Counted from the stretch's first letter, positions 7,374-16,797 are shown. The stretch: DNA of 38,009 nucleotides from Phycisphaerae bacterium (GCA_025936175.1 JAICTV010000024.1:1-38009), one strand, 5' to 3'. Numbers and translations: made by a program. The notes: generated from the sequence alone by a model not told the origin.

Positions 7374-8477
7374 ATGAAAGTGATCTGCAACCGGGGCGCG
7401 CTGCTCGAAGCGCTGTTGATGGCGGGGAACGTGGTCGCCGCGCGCACGCCTAAGCCGGTCCTTCAGTGCGTCAAGCTCACCGCCGCCGACAACGCCCTCA
7501 CCATCGCCGCAACCGATCTTGAAGTCGCCATCCGATACTCCGATGCCCAGGTGCAGATCGAGCAGGCGGGCGAAGCGCTGCTTCCCGCCGACAAGCTCCG
7601 CGACATCGTCCGCGAGAGCGTCGACGACACGCTCTCGATCGAGCTCGCCGGCGAGCAGGCCGTCATCAAGGGGCAGGATTCGAAGTTCACCATCTACACG
7701 CAGAACCCGCGCGAGTTCCCGCCCGTCCCTGACTTCGAAGGTCAGGCCGATTTCGAAATCGCCGGCGGACACCTCAAGCAGCTCATCGGTCAAACGCTCT
7801 TCGCCGCGGCGAAGGAATCGACGCGCTACGCGTTCAACGGCGTGCTCGTCGTCGCCAAGGGAAAGAAGATCAACCTTGTCAGCACCGACGGCAGGCGGCT
7901 CGCCCAGGCGAAAGGCGATCTCTCAAATGAGAAGCTGCCGAAGGACGGCGCGCGGGCGATCGTCCCGGCCAAGGCGCTTCAGCTCATCGACAAGCTGATC
8001 GATGATCCCGATGCGCCGGTCAGTTTTCAGATCCGCGAGAACCAGGTCATCTTCCACACCGCCGACGCGACGCTGACGAGCAATCTCGTCGAAGGCCAGT
8101 TCCCGCCGTACGAGGATGTAATCCCGAAAGACACCGACAAGAAGATGACCGCCGGCACCGCGGATTTTCTTTCCGCCGTCCGCCGCGCCGCGCTGCTGAC
8201 GACGGAAGAATCCAAGGGCGTGCGTCTGACCTTCAACAAGACCGGCCTGAAGCTGCAAAGCCGCAGCCCCGAGAGCGGCGAGGCGGAGGTGAACTTCGCG
8301 TGCAAGTTCGAAGGCAGCGACGTCGAGATCGGCTTTAATCCGCAGTTCCTGACCGAGGCCCTGCGCGTCGTGGACACCGACGAGATCACGCTCGAGTTGA
8401 CCGCGCCCAATCGGCCCGGCCTGCTCAAGGGCGGGCAGAACTTCCTCTACGTGATCATGCCGGTGAATCTGCAGTGA
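7374..8477 (+). CDS. dnaN: DNA polymerase III subunit beta (sliding clamp)
   Basis: 367 residues, the normal length. The start MKVICNRGALLEALLMAGNV fits the family, and GGAAAGG at 7353-7359 is a plausible ribosome site. Recognisable features are the N-terminal FEIAGGHLKQLIGQTLFAAA block of domain 2, STRYAFNGVLVVAKG, LVSTDGRRLAQAKG, and the C-terminal end PGLLKGG...FLYVIMPVNLQ, matching the bacterial clamp terminus (I/V-MPM/V-R/N-L). It forms a dimeric ring that tethers polymerase III to DNA and recruits mismatch repair, ligase and translesion polymerases. It follows the probable origin and leads into dciA. Confidence 0.97.
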   Translation: MKVICNRGALLEALLMAGNVVAARTPKPVLQCVKLTAADNALTIAATDLEVAIRYSDAQVQIEQAGEALLPADKLRDIVRESVDDTLSIELAGEQAVIKGQDSKFTIYTQNPREFPPVPDFEGQADFEIAGGHLKQLIGQTLFAAAKESTRYAFNGVLVVAKGKKINLVSTDGRRLAQAKGDLSNEKLPKDGARAIVPAKALQLIDKLIDDPDAPVSFQIRENQVIFHTADATLTSNLVEGQFPPYEDVIPKDTDKKMTAGTADFLSAVRRAALLTTEESKGVRLTFNKTGLKLQSRSPESGEAEVNFACKFEGSDVEIGFNPQFLTEALRVVDTDEITLELTAPNRPGLLKGGQNFLYVIMPVNLQ

Positions 8478-8486
8478 TCTGTGCCG

Positions 8487-8543
8487 GTGGCACGGGCTTG
8501 TAACCCGTGCACGCGATTCGCATGGGTTGAAAACCCGTGCCAC
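8487..8543. repeat. Palindromic repeat, family C (GGCACGGGTT arms)
   Basis: Arms at about 8487-8510 and 8521-8543 are inverted copies of GTGGCACGGG-TT--AACCC. The element sits between dnaN and dciA and ends 12 bases before the dciA ATG. It is open in the dciA frame from an upstream ATG at 8481, so it could wrongly be annotated as 25 extra N-terminal residues. Confidence 0.75.
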
Positions 8544-8555
8544 GGAAAGGCGCCG

Positions 8556-8957
8556 ATGGGACGGATCCCGCGAGATTTCGAGCTCGAACGGCTGAGCGCC
8601 GTCAAGCGCCTCGACCAGCGCACCGGCGTCGCGATCGGCCCGGAGCTCATCCACTTCTTCAAGCAATCGGTCGAGAAACCGCACGCGAGGCTCGGCAAGA
8701 TCGCCGACTGCTGGCAGCGCCTCATCCCCGACACCCTCAGCGAGCACTGCGCGCTCGAAGGTTTCTCGCGCGGCACGCTCACCGTCATCGTCGACAGCTC
8801 CTCCCACCTCTACGAGCTGAAACAACTGCTCCTTGCCGGGCTGCAACAGCAGCTCCTCATCGCCTGCAAATCCGCCGGCCTGCGCAAGATCAACGTCCGC
8901 CACGGCCGCTGGTACGACGCCGGCGAAGCGGGCGGGAAGAAGCTGCGGTTTGATTAG
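8556..8957 (+). CDS. dciA: DUF721 / DciA-like replicative helicase loader
   Basis: 133 residues. I chose the ATG at 8556 because GGAAAGG (8544-8550) lies just upstream and because the 25 codons before it are palindromic repeat. The DUF721 core is visible: WQRLIPDTLSEHCALEGF, then GTLTVIVDSSSHLYELKQ and LRKINVRHGRW, a KH-like fold. DciA is known to load the DnaB helicase in bacteria lacking DnaC or DnaI, and it is often found between dnaN/recF and gyrB. Here it follows dnaN directly; recF and gyrB are not in the window. Confidence 0.85.
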   Translation: MGRIPRDFELERLSAVKRLDQRTGVAIGPELIHFFKQSVEKPHARLGKIADCWQRLIPDTLSEHCALEGFSRGTLTVIVDSSSHLYELKQLLLAGLQQQLLIACKSAGLRKINVRHGRWYDAGEAGGKKLRFD

Positions 8958-8985
8958 CGTGTCGCGCGAAACGCGGTCCGCGATG

Positions 8986-9075
8986 ATTGTCATCCCGAGG
9001 TACTCCGAGGGATCTCGGCGTATGACAATCGTTCGACTTCGAGATCCCTCGCGGAATACCGCTCGGGATGACAAT
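8986..9075. repeat. Palindromic repeat, family A
   Basis: Left arm 8986-9020 (ATTGTCATCCCGAGGTACTC and on) and right arm 9040-9075 are near-perfect inverted copies, with a ~20-base loop. The element lies between the convergent dciA (+) and the PagL-like gene (-). It is the best-preserved member of the family in the window. Confidence 0.85.
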
Positions 9076-9129
9076 TGATGGCGAGCGCTCGCTCGCGGCT
9101 CGCTCGCTCATGCCGGACGAACGCTTGCT

Positions 9130-9708
9130 CTAAAACGTCCACATCAATCCGACATATCCTTCGACCCCGTTGTAATTGGGATTCTGATCCCTCCCGTGAA
9201 TCTGGCCGTTGGAGAGGTGGAAGTAGCGCGTCCCGCCGATGAGGAACAGGTGCTCGCGCAGCTCGTAGGTCGCGCCGAATCCCGCCTTGCCGACGAAATT
9301 GAAGTGCGTGCCGAAGACCGGCACCTCGTGATCCGCGTAGGTCACCATCCCGCCGCCGTCGATGAAGAGCGTCCACTTGTCGAAGCGGAAGAGGTGCGTG
9401 CGCCCGAGGATGCCGAAGCCGCCGAGCATCGCGTTGCTCTCCTGCGTGTTGACCTGCTCGACGTAGGAGCCCATCAGCTCGAAACTGAGTGACGTGTTGT
9501 CGAAGAGGTATTTCCCGCCGGCGAGGGTGAAGTTGTAGAAGCGCGCATCCGCGGCGGCGACGGGAAAGACCGTGCCGCCGGTGAGCGAGATGTCCCAGGT
9601 GCCCTTTTCGAACGGCCCCGGCGGGTTCTGTTCCGCCGGCCTGGTCTGCGCGCCCGCGAACGATGTCATCCCGAGCACGAGGAGCGAGACGAGTGTGATC
9701 AACTTCAC
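9130..9708 (-). CDS. PagL-like lipid A 3-O-deacylase, outer-membrane beta-barrel
   Basis: 192 residues from a GTG at 9708 with AAAGGA ten bases upstream. The signal peptide is MKLITLVSLLVLGMTSFAGA with likely cleavage before QTRP. The rest alternates in beta-barrel fashion and ends in Phe (GLMWTF), as outer-membrane proteins do. The segment RYFHLSNGQIHG carries the His-x-Ser-Asn pattern of PagL, whose catalytic triad is His-Ser-Glu; a Glu follows in NGVEGYVG. PagL removes the 3-O acyl chain of lipid A in the outer membrane. The family assignment is good; the true substrate in this organism is unknown. Confidence 0.75.
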   Translation of the reverse strand: MKLITLVSLLVLGMTSFAGAQTRPAEQNPPGPFEKGTWDISLTGGTVFPVAAADARFYNFTLAGGKYLFDNTSLSFELMGSYVEQVNTQESNAMLGGFGILGRTHLFRFDKWTLFIDGGGMVTYADHEVPVFGTHFNFVGKAGFGATYELREHLFLIGGTRYFHLSNGQIHGRDQNPNYNGVEGYVGLMWTF

Positions 9709-9737
9709 GCGGCGTAATCCTTTCGACCTGTCGCAAC

Positions 9738-9766
9738 CTTATAATCCCGCCGACACGATCTGACAG
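9738..9766 (-). promoter_or_regulatory. Predicted sigma70-type promoter for the PagL-like gene
   Basis: On the minus strand CTGTCA (9766-9761, 4 of 6) and TATAAG (9743-9738, 5 of 6) are separated by exactly 17 bases. Transcription would begin near 9731, about 23 bases before the GTG at 9708, with the AAAGGA site inside the leader. Confidence 0.45.
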
Positions 9767-9872
9767 CGCTGCGGTCGATCGGTTTGCGTCTTGACTCCCT
9801 CTCCCTCCGAAAGAGCGTCGAGGTGAGGACGAACATCGAACGGCGTGCGTCATCGGAAAGGTTTGAAGCGGA

Positions 9873-11837
9873 ATGTGTGGATTCGCTGGCGTCGTCGCGT
9901 GGGACTCCCGCTTCGCGGTGACGCGCGAGCAGCTCGCGCGCATGAGCGCGGCAATCGCGCATCGCGGCCCCGACGGCGAAGGAACCTTCTTCATCGATTC
10001 CCTCGCGCCCGCCGCCTGCGGTTTGGCGCATCGTCGCCTCGCGATCATCGATCCCGACCCGCGCGCCAACCAGCCCTTCGCCGACGAGCGCCGCCGCCAG
10101 CTCGTCTACAACGGCGAGATCTACAATTTCCGCGAACTGAAGTCCGAAATTTCGAATCTCAGATCCGACTACCCGTGGCGCACCAGCTCCGACACGGAGG
10201 TTCTTCTCGCCGCCTACGACGTCTGGGGCCAGGCCTGCTGCGAGAAGCTCGACGGCATGTTCGCCTTCGCGATCTTCGACCCGTCGGACAACTCGGTGTT
10301 CCTCGCGCGCGATCGGATGGGCCAGAAGCCGCTGTACCTGGCGATCGCGCCGCCGACGAGCGGCAACACGATCGGCGCGATCGCTTTCGCCAGCGAGCTG
10401 CCGGCGCTGCGCGCGCTGCCATGGTTCGATTCTGAGATCGACTTCACGGCGCTGGGCCATTATTTCCGCTGGGGTTACATCCCTTCGCCGCTGACGATCT
10501 GCCGCGGCAGCGAAAAGCTCCCGCCCGCGCGCTGGATGCGCGTCCGCCCGCGCCGCGTCGAGGTGCAGGAGTACTTCGACGCCAACGCCAAGCCCGCCGA
10601 GATCGAACCGCCGACCGGCGTCCGCGTCCGCGCGCTCGTCACCGACGCGGTCCGCCGCCAGCTCGTCTCGGATGTGCCGCTCGGCTGCTTCCTCTCCGGC
10701 GGGATCGACAGCTCCATCATCGCCGCCGCCATGAAGGCGTCGGTCGGCGCGGATCAGCCCGTGCACACATTCTCGATCGGGTTCGACGACCCGCGCTACG
10801 ATGAGACGCGCTACGCCGCCGACGTCGCGCGCCATCTCGGGACACAACACCAGCAGTTCACCGTCAAGCCCGACGCCGCCGCCGATCTTCCCAAGCTCGC
10901 ACAAGTCTTCGGCGAACCCTTCGCCGACTCCTCCGCGCTCCCCACACACTACCTCTCGCGCGAGACGCGCCGTCACGTGAAGGTTGCCCTCAGCGGCGAC
11001 GGCGGGGACGAACTCTTCGGCGGCTACGACCGCTACCGCGCCATGTGGCTCGGCGAAAGTTTCAAATCGATCCCCGCGGGCCTGCAGAAGATCGCGATGA
11101 GCAAGATCTGGGAGCACTTGCCGTCCGGAACGCACCCGAAATCCAAAATGGTACGGCTGAAGCGGATGCTCTCATCGCTCCACCTCCGTCCCGGCCAGCG
11201 CTACGACGCCTATATGCGGCTCTTCGATGACGCGACGATCGCGACGATGTTCCCGCAGGACACGCACGATTCGAAATGGCTGGCGAATGAGTTCGAGGCG
11301 GTCCACCAGGATCGCGACGTCGTCACCGCAGCGATGGCGCTCGACCGCGTCACCTATCTGCCGGAAGACCTGCTGACGAAAGTCGATCGCGCCGCGATGC
11401 TCCACGCGCTGGAAGTCCGCAGCCCGTTCATGGATCCCGCGCTCGTGCGCTTCGCATCCGGATTAACGACCGACCAGCTCTTCGGCTCCCGCTCCACCGC
11501 CCGCGCGTTCATGCAATCCCCGATGACCGCACCGGCAAAGATCCTCCTGCGCGACGCCTTCGCCGCCGACCTCCCGCAGTTCGTCTTCAAGCGCCCCAAG
11601 ATGGGCTTCGCCGTCCCCGTCGGCGAATGGTTCCGCACGTCGTTGCGATCGCTGCTCCACGACACGCTCGCGTCGAGCGATTCCTTCGCCGCCAGATACC
11701 TCCACCGCCCCACCATCGCCGAGCTTATCGCCGAGCACGAACAGTCGCAGGCGGATCACTCGCAGCGTCTCTACGCGCTGCTGATGCTGGAGCTGTGGTG
11801 GCGGAGCGATTCCGGCCGCACTTCCATGTCCTCATAG
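9873..11837 (+). CDS. asnB: Asparagine synthetase (glutamine-hydrolysing)
   Basis: 654 residues, the usual length. The protein starts MCGFAGVV so that Cys2 becomes the N-terminal nucleophile of the glutaminase domain; AHRGPDGEG and RLAIIDP follow. LVYNGEIYNFREL is typical. The synthetase domain has the pyrophosphate loop LSGGIDSSIIAA (near residue 275), ALSGDGGDELFGGYDRY (near 373) and the late motifs ALEVRSPFMDP and KRPKMGFAVPVGEWFR. It makes asparagine from aspartate, ATP and glutamine; paralogs in polysaccharide clusters amidate sugars. A glycosyltransferase gene follows after a repeat, so either role is possible. Residues ~90-100 are encoded by an unusually AT-rich stretch. Confidence 0.92.
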   Translation: MCGFAGVVAWDSRFAVTREQLARMSAAIAHRGPDGEGTFFIDSLAPAACGLAHRRLAIIDPDPRANQPFADERRRQLVYNGEIYNFRELKSEISNLRSDYPWRTSSDTEVLLAAYDVWGQACCEKLDGMFAFAIFDPSDNSVFLARDRMGQKPLYLAIAPPTSGNTIGAIAFASELPALRALPWFDSEIDFTALGHYFRWGYIPSPLTICRGSEKLPPARWMRVRPRRVEVQEYFDANAKPAEIEPPTGVRVRALVTDAVRRQLVSDVPLGCFLSGGIDSSIIAAAMKASVGADQPVHTFSIGFDDPRYDETRYAADVARHLGTQHQQFTVKPDAAADLPKLAQVFGEPFADSSALPTHYLSRETRRHVKVALSGDGGDELFGGYDRYRAMWLGESFKSIPAGLQKIAMSKIWEHLPSGTHPKSKMVRLKRMLSSLHLRPGQRYDAYMRLFDDATIATMFPQDTHDSKWLANEFEAVHQDRDVVTAAMALDRVTYLPEDLLTKVDRAAMLHALEVRSPFMDPALVRFASGLTTDQLFGSRSTARAFMQSPMTAPAKILLRDAFAADLPQFVFKRPKMGFAVPVGEWFRTSLRSLLHDTLASSDSFAARYLHRPTIAELIAEHEQSQADHSQRLYALLMLELWWRSDSGRTSMSS

Positions 11838-11849
11838 CCACGGACGCGC

Positions 11850-11962
11850 ATTGTCGTCCCGAGGTACTCCGAGGGATCTCGGCGTACGAGAGCGGTGCGG
11901 CTCCGGGACCCCTCGCGGAGTACGACGCGACTGAGCTCGCCGAAGTCGGCTCGGGATGACAT
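11850..11962. repeat. Palindromic repeat, family A (longer, with internal insert)
   Basis: The left arm begins ATTGTCGTCCCGAGGTAC at 11850. The right arm ends GGCTCGGGATGACAT at 11962 but is interrupted by about 25 extra bases (ACGCGACTGAGCTCGCCGAA). It separates asnB from the GT2 gene. Confidence 0.7.
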
Positions 11963-12029
11963 CGGCTTTGGACACTAGCGCCGCCGCGAAGACCTCTCGT
12001 GTATGATCCGCCGGCCGATCGAGCGATCC

Positions 12030-12962
12030 ATGATCTCTGTCGTCGCCCCCATCTTCAACGAGCAGGAGAACCTGCCGGAGCTGCGCCGCCGGCTTGTCGC
12101 GGCGCTGGAGACGACCGGCCAGCCCTTCGAGATCGTCCTGGTCAACGACGGCAGCCGCGATCGATCGGGCGAGATCGCGCGGCAGTTTCATGCCGAAGAC
12201 GCACGGATCAAGCTCGTCGAGCTGTCGCGGAACTTCGGCCACCAGCCCGCCGTCACGGCGGGCGTGCACCACGCGCACGGCGACTGCGTCGTCCTGATCG
12301 ACGCCGATCTGCAGGACCCGCCGGAGGTCATCCCCGAGATGATCAGGAAGTGGCAGGAAGGTTTCGAAGTGGTGCTCGGCGAGCGAAACAGCCGCGCCGA
12401 GCACGGCGTGCGCGGGATCGGATTTCGCCTCTTCTATCCCGTCCTCCGCGCGCTCAGCGATCTGCCGAGCGCGCCGGACGCCGGCATCTTCGGGCTGATG
12501 GACCGCCGCGTCGTCGAGGAGTTCAACCGACTGCCGGAGCGCAACCGCTTCATCCCCGGCCTGCGCTCGTGGCTCGGATTCAAGCAGGCCAGCGTGATGT
12601 ACGATCGCAACGACCGCGCCGCCGGCAAACCCAAGCAAACCCTCCGCCGGCTCATTCATTACGCGATGGACGGCATCTTCAGCTTCAGCTACCGCCCGCT
12701 GCGCTGGGTCACGTGGATGGGCATCTTCGTCTCGACCGTGACCTTCGGCCTCGCCGCGTTCTACCTGCTCCAGTTCATCGCGCGCGGCGGGCGAACCTAC
12801 GGCAGCGGGTTCACGACGACGATCCTCTCCATCCTCTTCCTCGGCGGCGTGCAGATGATCGCCATCGGCATCCTCGGCGAATACGTCGGCCGGATCTACG
12901 AAGAGATCAAGCAACGCCCGCTCTACGTCGTGCGCGACAAAGTCGGCATCGACGGACGGTGA
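12030..12962 (+). CDS. GT2 glycosyltransferase, DPM1/GtrB/ArnC-like, with two C-terminal TM helices
   Basis: 310 residues if started at the ATG at 12030 (MISVVAPIFNEQENL), where family members usually begin; an in-frame ATG at 12003 would add nine residues. Neither has a strong ribosome site. Motifs: VLVNDGSRDRSGEIA, ELSRNFGHQPAVTAG and VLIDADLQDPPEVIPEM (metal- and nucleotide-binding DxD-type site). The GERNSR segment is followed by a juxtamembrane stretch, and two TM helices lie around WMGIFVSTVTFGLAAFYLL and TTILSILFLGGVQMIAIGIL. The end GEYVGRIYEEIKQRPLY is typical. Such enzymes transfer sugar from a nucleotide donor to polyprenyl phosphate at the inner membrane. It may act with asnB in surface polysaccharide synthesis; that link is inferred. 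Confidence 0.88.
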   Translation: MISVVAPIFNEQENLPELRRRLVAALETTGQPFEIVLVNDGSRDRSGEIARQFHAEDARIKLVELSRNFGHQPAVTAGVHHAHGDCVVLIDADLQDPPEVIPEMIRKWQEGFEVVLGERNSRAEHGVRGIGFRLFYPVLRALSDLPSAPDAGIFGLMDRRVVEEFNRLPERNRFIPGLRSWLGFKQASVMYDRNDRAAGKPKQTLRRLIHYAMDGIFSFSYRPLRWVTWMGIFVSTVTFGLAAFYLLQFIARGGRTYGSGFTTTILSILFLGGVQMIAIGILGEYVGRIYEEIKQRPLYVVRDKVGIDGR

Positions 12963-12982
12963 CCACGGACGTCTCGCCCGCC

Positions 12983-13058
12983 TTCCGTAGCATGGGCGTC
13001 CCGCCCATGCCGTTTCCCATGCGAGAGGGCATGGCCGAGACGGCCATGCTACGAAAGC
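12983..13058. repeat. Palindromic repeat, family B (TTCCGTAGCATGG arms)
   Basis: Left arm 12983-13011 and right arm 13030-13058 are 29-base inverted copies with few mismatches. It lies between the convergent GT2 gene and the small lipoprotein gene. A second copy is at 21380-21456. Confidence 0.8.
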
Positions 13059-13067
13059 GGTCGAGGA

Positions 13068-13391
13068 CTACTCGTCGTGAAAGTTCACTTCGCGCGTCTT
13101 CCCATCGAACCCGACGAACACCAGATGCGACGGCTTCGGCGGCGTCCCGCCGGCGCCCGCCATCTCGTTGCCGACGTATCCGACGAGATACCCGTCCCCC
13201 GTCTTCTGCGCGAACTTCGGCAGCGTCGCCTCCATCCCGTGCCGATCGACCAGGCTGACGTCCGCCATCCGGTACGCCTGCAAATCGCTAAACGGCGCCG
13301 GCACCGGCGAAGCGGGATAATGCCCGGAAGAACAACCGACGATCGCCGCACCAGCGGCGCTTACGGCGAGAACGAAAACTCTGCGCATCAT
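13068..13391 (-). CDS. Small lipoprotein of unknown function
   Basis: 107 residues. The signal sequence RRVFVLAVSAAGAAIVGC ends in a lipobox (AIVGC), so Cys20 should be lipidated. The mature part is short and beta-rich (HLVFVGFDGKTREVNFHDE). No family is recognised. The sequence before the ATG on this strand is AAGGAGGAAAG, an excellent ribosome site. It is upstream-facing toward gyrA on the same strand but its own unit is unclear. Confidence 0.75.
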   Translation of the reverse strand: MMRRVFVLAVSAAGAAIVGCSSGHYPASPVPAPFSDLQAYRMADVSLVDRHGMEATLPKFAQKTGDGYLVGYVGNEMAGAGGTPPKPSHLVFVGFDGKTREVNFHDE

Positions 13392-13455
13392 CTTTCCTCC
13401 TTAAGGTCAGATGACGCAGATATAGCAGCAATTCGTCGATGTCGACTAGGTCAAA

Positions 13456-16155
13456 TCACGCATCGGGCGCTTGGCCGTTGCCTTCGGTCGCGGGCGGCGG
13501 CTGATCGGACGGCGGTTCGTCCGGCGAGGACTGATCAGTCGGAGCCGAACCCTCAGCCGGCGGCGGAGTTGCACCCGCGCCGTTCTTCTCGTCTTCCTCG
13601 TCCGGCTCCACTTTCGCCAGCGTCACCAGCTTGTCCCCCTCGTCCAGCTTGATCAGCCGCACGCCCTGTGTGTTGCGGCCGATCGAGCTGATGTCAGCGA
13701 CGCGCGTGCGCATCAGGATTCCTTTTTCGGTGATGAACATGACGTGGTCGCTGTCGGCGACCAGCTTCATGCCCACCACTTCCCCGTTGCGCTCGGAGGT
13801 GATGATGTCAATCACGCCGCGCGTGCCGCGGCCTTTGACGGGGTACTCATTCAGCGGCGTGCGCTTGCCGTAGCCGTTGACGCACGCGGTCAGCACGCAG
13901 CAGCCGTCCTGGCCGCCGGGGATGATGATCATGTCAATCACCTCATCACCCTCGCGCTTGAAGCGCGCGCCGGTGACTCCGCCGGCGGGACGACCCATCG
14001 GGCGGACGTCGTTCTCGTCGAAGCGGATCGCCAGCCCGCTCCTGGTGCCGAGGATCACGTGGTCCTTGCCGCTGGTGATTTCCACCCCGATGAGCGAATC
14101 GCCTTCGTCCAGCCCGATCGCGATCAGGCCATTGGTGCGGATGTTGGAGTAGGCGTTGAGCACGGTCTTTTTCACCACGCCCTTGCGCGTGGCGAACATC
14201 AGGAAGTGCTCTTCCTTGCCGAAATCCTTGATCGCCAGAACATTGGCGAACTTTTCTCCCTCCTGGAACTCACACAAGTTGGCCATCGAGCGGCCTTGCG
14301 ATGTGCGCGACATCTCCGGCACGTCGTAGACCCGCCGCTCGTACACCCGGCCCTGGTTGGTGAAGAACAGCAGATAATCGTGCGTGTTGGCGACGAACAG
14401 GTGCTCGACGAAATCGCCTTCCTTCGACTCCGTTCCCTTGATCCCGCGCCCGCCGCGGCCTTGCGCGCGGTAGGTGTCCACCGGCAGCCGCTTGATGTAG
14501 CCTTCGTGCGAGACCGTGACGACCACGTCCTCCGCCGCGATCAGCTTGTCCATGTTGAAATCGCTCACCGCGCCGGTGATCTCGGTGCGTCGGTCGTCGC
14601 CGTACTTCTCCTTCATCTCGTACGTGTCTTCGCGAATGATGTCGAGCACGAGCGACTCGTCCGCGAGGATGCGCTCGTAGCCTTCGATCTCCTCCGCCAC
14701 CTCGCGATATTCATTGACGAGTTTTTCGATCTCCAGCCCGACGAGCTGGATCAGTTGCAGCCGCCCGATCGCCTCCGCCTGCGCCTGCGAAAGCACAACG
14801 TCACGATCGGTCGCCTTCTTCAGCAGCACCTCCGGAATCCGCGCCGCGTACGGATGATGCGGCGGGATGCGGAAGCCGCGGGCGCGCAGCTTCGCGATCG
14901 CCTCATCGCGCGTCTTGCTCGAGCGAATCAGCTTGATCACCTCGTCGATATCGACGACGGCGAAGATCAAACCTTCGAGGATGTGTCCGCGCTGCTGCGC
15001 CTTCCTCAAAAGAAACCGCGTCCGCCGCGTGATGACCTCTTTGCGGTGCTCGATGAAGTGCTGGATCAGCTCCTTGAGCCCCATCGTCCGCGGCTGGCGG
15101 TTCACCAGCGCGATATTGATCATCGACACCGTCACCTGGCACGGCGTGTATTCATAGAGCTGGTTCATCACCACCTGCGGATCGGCGTCGCGCTTCAGAT
15201 CGACGACGATCCGGCACTTGTGCTGCCGCCCGCTGTGGTCGTTCGCGTCGCTGATGTCCGTGATGATGTCCTTCTTCACGCACTCGGCGATCGATTCGAG
15301 GATCGTGCGCCGGATGATGCCGTAGGGAATCTCCTCGATGATGATGCTGGCGCGGCTGCCCTTCTTCTCCTCCTCGATGCTCATCTTCGCGCGGAGCGTG
15401 AGCTTGCCGCGGCCGGCCTTGTAGGCTTCGACGATGCCATCGCGACCGCAGATCACGCCGCCGGTCGGAAAATCCGGACCCGGGACGATGTTCAGCAGCT
15501 CGGCGAGCTGGCAGTCGGGATGATCGATCACGTAGACGATCGCGTCGCAGATCTCGCGCAGGTTGTGCGGCACGAGATTGCACGCCATGCCGACGGCGAT
15601 GCCGGTCGAGCCGTTGACGAGCAGGTTCGGGAACTTGCTCGGAAAAACCGTCGGCTCGGTGCGCGTCTCGTCGTAGTTGGGGATGAAATCGACCGTGTCG
15701 TATTCGAGATCGGCGAGGAGCTCCATCGCCGGCGCGGCCATGCGCGCCTCGGTGTATCGCATCGCCGCCGGCGGATCGCCGTCGGTCGAGCCGAAGTTGC
15801 CCTGCCCATCGATGAGCGGATAGCGCAGGCTCCACTCCTGCGCGAGGCGCACGAGCGTCGGATAGATGACCGCTTCACCGTGGGGGTGATAGTTGCCCGA
15901 GGTGTCGCCGGCGATCTTCGCGCATTTGCGGTGCTTCGATCGCGGCCCCAAGCCCAGATCGTTGCACGCGACGAGGATTCGCCGCTGCGACGGCTTGAGC
16001 CCGTCGCGGACGTCGGGCAGCGCCCGGTCCATGATCGTGCTCATCGCGTAGGTCAGGTAGCTGTCCTGCAGCTCCTGCTCGATCTGCAAATCTTCGATGC
16101 GGTCGGCCGGTTCGGCAGCACCGCCGGCGGCGGCCGTCGGGTCAGTTTCTGACAT
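13456..16155 (-). CDS. gyrA: DNA gyrase subunit A
   Basis: 899 residues from the ATG at 16155 (MSETDPT); an upstream in-frame ATG at 16206 would add 17. The core begins [20 protein letters not shown]. The catalytic Tyr134 is in AMRYTEARM. The C-terminal pinwheel carries a GyrA box QGRGGRG at residues 565-571, marking gyrase rather than topoisomerase IV, although the second residue differs from the usual R/K. The last ~50 residues are an acidic, Pro-rich tail. With GyrB it introduces negative supercoils; gyrB is not in the window. In the quinolone region the residues equal to E. coli Ser83 and Asp87 are Ala95 and Pro99 (see findings). Confidence 0.97.
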   Translation of the reverse strand: MSETDPTAAAGGAAEPADRIEDLQIEQELQDSYLTYAMSTIMDRALPDVRDGLKPSQRRILVACNDLGLGPRSKHRKCAKIAGDTSGNYHPHGEAVIYPTLVRLAQEWSLRYPLIDGQGNFGSTDGDPPAAMRYTEARMAAPAMELLADLEYDTVDFIPNYDETRTEPTVFPSKFPNLLVNGSTGIAVGMACNLVPHNLREICDAIVYVIDHPDCQLAELLNIVPGPDFPTGGVICGRDGIVEAYKAGRGKLTLRAKMSIEEEKKGSRASIIIEEIPYGIIRRTILESIAECVKKDIITDISDANDHSGRQHKCRIVVDLKRDADPQVVMNQLYEYTPCQVTVSMINIALVNRQPRTMGLKELIQHFIEHRKEVITRRTRFLLRKAQQRGHILEGLIFAVVDIDEVIKLIRSSKTRDEAIAKLRARGFRIPPHHPYAARIPEVLLKKATDRDVVLSQAQAEAIGRLQLIQLVGLEIEKLVNEYREVAEEIEGYERILADESLVLDIIREDTYEMKEKYGDDRRTEITGAVSDFNMDKLIAAEDVVVTVSHEGYIKRLPVDTYRAQGRGGRGIKGTESKEGDFVEHLFVANTHDYLLFFTNQGRVYERRVYDVPEMSRTSQGRSMANLCEFQEGEKFANVLAIKDFGKEEHFLMFATRKGVVKKTVLNAYSNIRTNGLIAIGLDEGDSLIGVEITSGKDHVILGTRSGLAIRFDENDVRPMGRPAGGVTGARFKREGDEVIDMIIIPGGQDGCCVLTACVNGYGKRTPLNEYPVKGRGTRGVIDIITSERNGEVVGMKLVADSDHVMFITEKGILMRTRVADISSIGRNTQGVRLIKLDEGDKLVTLAKVEPDEEDEKNGAGATPPPAEGSAPTDQSSPDEPPSDQPPPATEGNGQAPDA

Positions 16156-16332
16156 CGTTTTTTCTCGCGTTTCGCTTGAGGAATCGCGGGACCTGAAGTG
16201 ATCCATCCGGTCCCAAAATCACGCCGCTTCTACGCCCGCGGCGAAGCGCAGAATTGTAGGTGAAAACGGGTGAGAAGGCGAACGATCGGACGCGGGAAAA
16301 GACGAGCAAAATCAGCCGCTTTGACGACGATT

Positions 16333-16764
16333 TCAACCCACGTGCAGGAGCGTCCAAATCACCATCACGAGGACCGTCGCGAGACAGGTCGCCAAGAGCA
16401 GCGTAACCGCCTTAGGCGCCGAGTAATCTGTGGCATCGACCACCACGAGTTGCCCCGGCGGCGGCAGCGTCCTCGCATAATCCCAAGGCATCACGTACTG
16501 CCGCTCCGGCGCCCGGACCAGCACCCCGCGCACGTATGCCGGCACCCGGACTTCCTCGCCGCAGCGCGGACACGTCAACGCCTCGGGAACGAAGTCCAGA
16601 TCGAGCGGCATCACGTCGATCTCGCGTCCGCAGCGCAGGCATCGAGCCGTCGGCCGATCGACCGGCGCGCGGTACTCCACCGCCTGCGCCGCGCGCATCG
16701 CCTCATGCGACGCCCGCAGGCGCCCCACCGTTCGTCGGATCGATTGTGCCTTCTCCCGCTTCAT
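16333..16764 (-). CDS. Zinc-ribbon protein with C-terminal membrane helix (paralog of next gene)
   Basis: 143 residues from the ATG at 16764 (MKREKAQSIRRTVGRL). A GTG at 16884 overlapping the previous stop is an alternative, but its extra 40 codons mostly translate a family A repeat (16798-16864). Two CxxC pairs (CLRCG and CPRCG) form a zinc ribbon followed by VRVPAYVRG. The C-terminus is a single hydrophobic helix (AVTLLLATCLATVLVMVIW). The order CxxC-CxxC-VP-TM is shared with the gene at 16881, and the N-termini align (TVGRLRASHEAM against SVGPSRESM), so they are a tandem duplication. Role unknown; a membrane-anchored, cytoplasmic zinc ribbon is inferred. Confidence 0.7.
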   Translation of the reverse strand: MKREKAQSIRRTVGRLRASHEAMRAAQAVEYRAPVDRPTARCLRCGREIDVMPLDLDFVPEALTCPRCGEEVRVPAYVRGVLVRAPERQYVMPWDYARTLPPPGQLVVVDATDYSAPKAVTLLLATCLATVLVMVIWTLLHVG

Positions 16765-16797
16765 GCGCACCGTGTTGCGATCGATTTCTTCGTGCTC

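Noticed and set aside
10137..10175. AT-rich stretch in asnB encoding KSEISNLRSDYPW, suspected to be another in-frame repeat
   Set aside because: The protein is only about two residues longer than usual here and no clear second inverted arm was found, so an insertion is not supported.
13471..16152. 893-codon open frame opposite gyrA
   Set aside because: It is the mirror of gyrA codon bias in a GC-rich gene; composition is His/Arg/Asp/Ala-rich with no domain.
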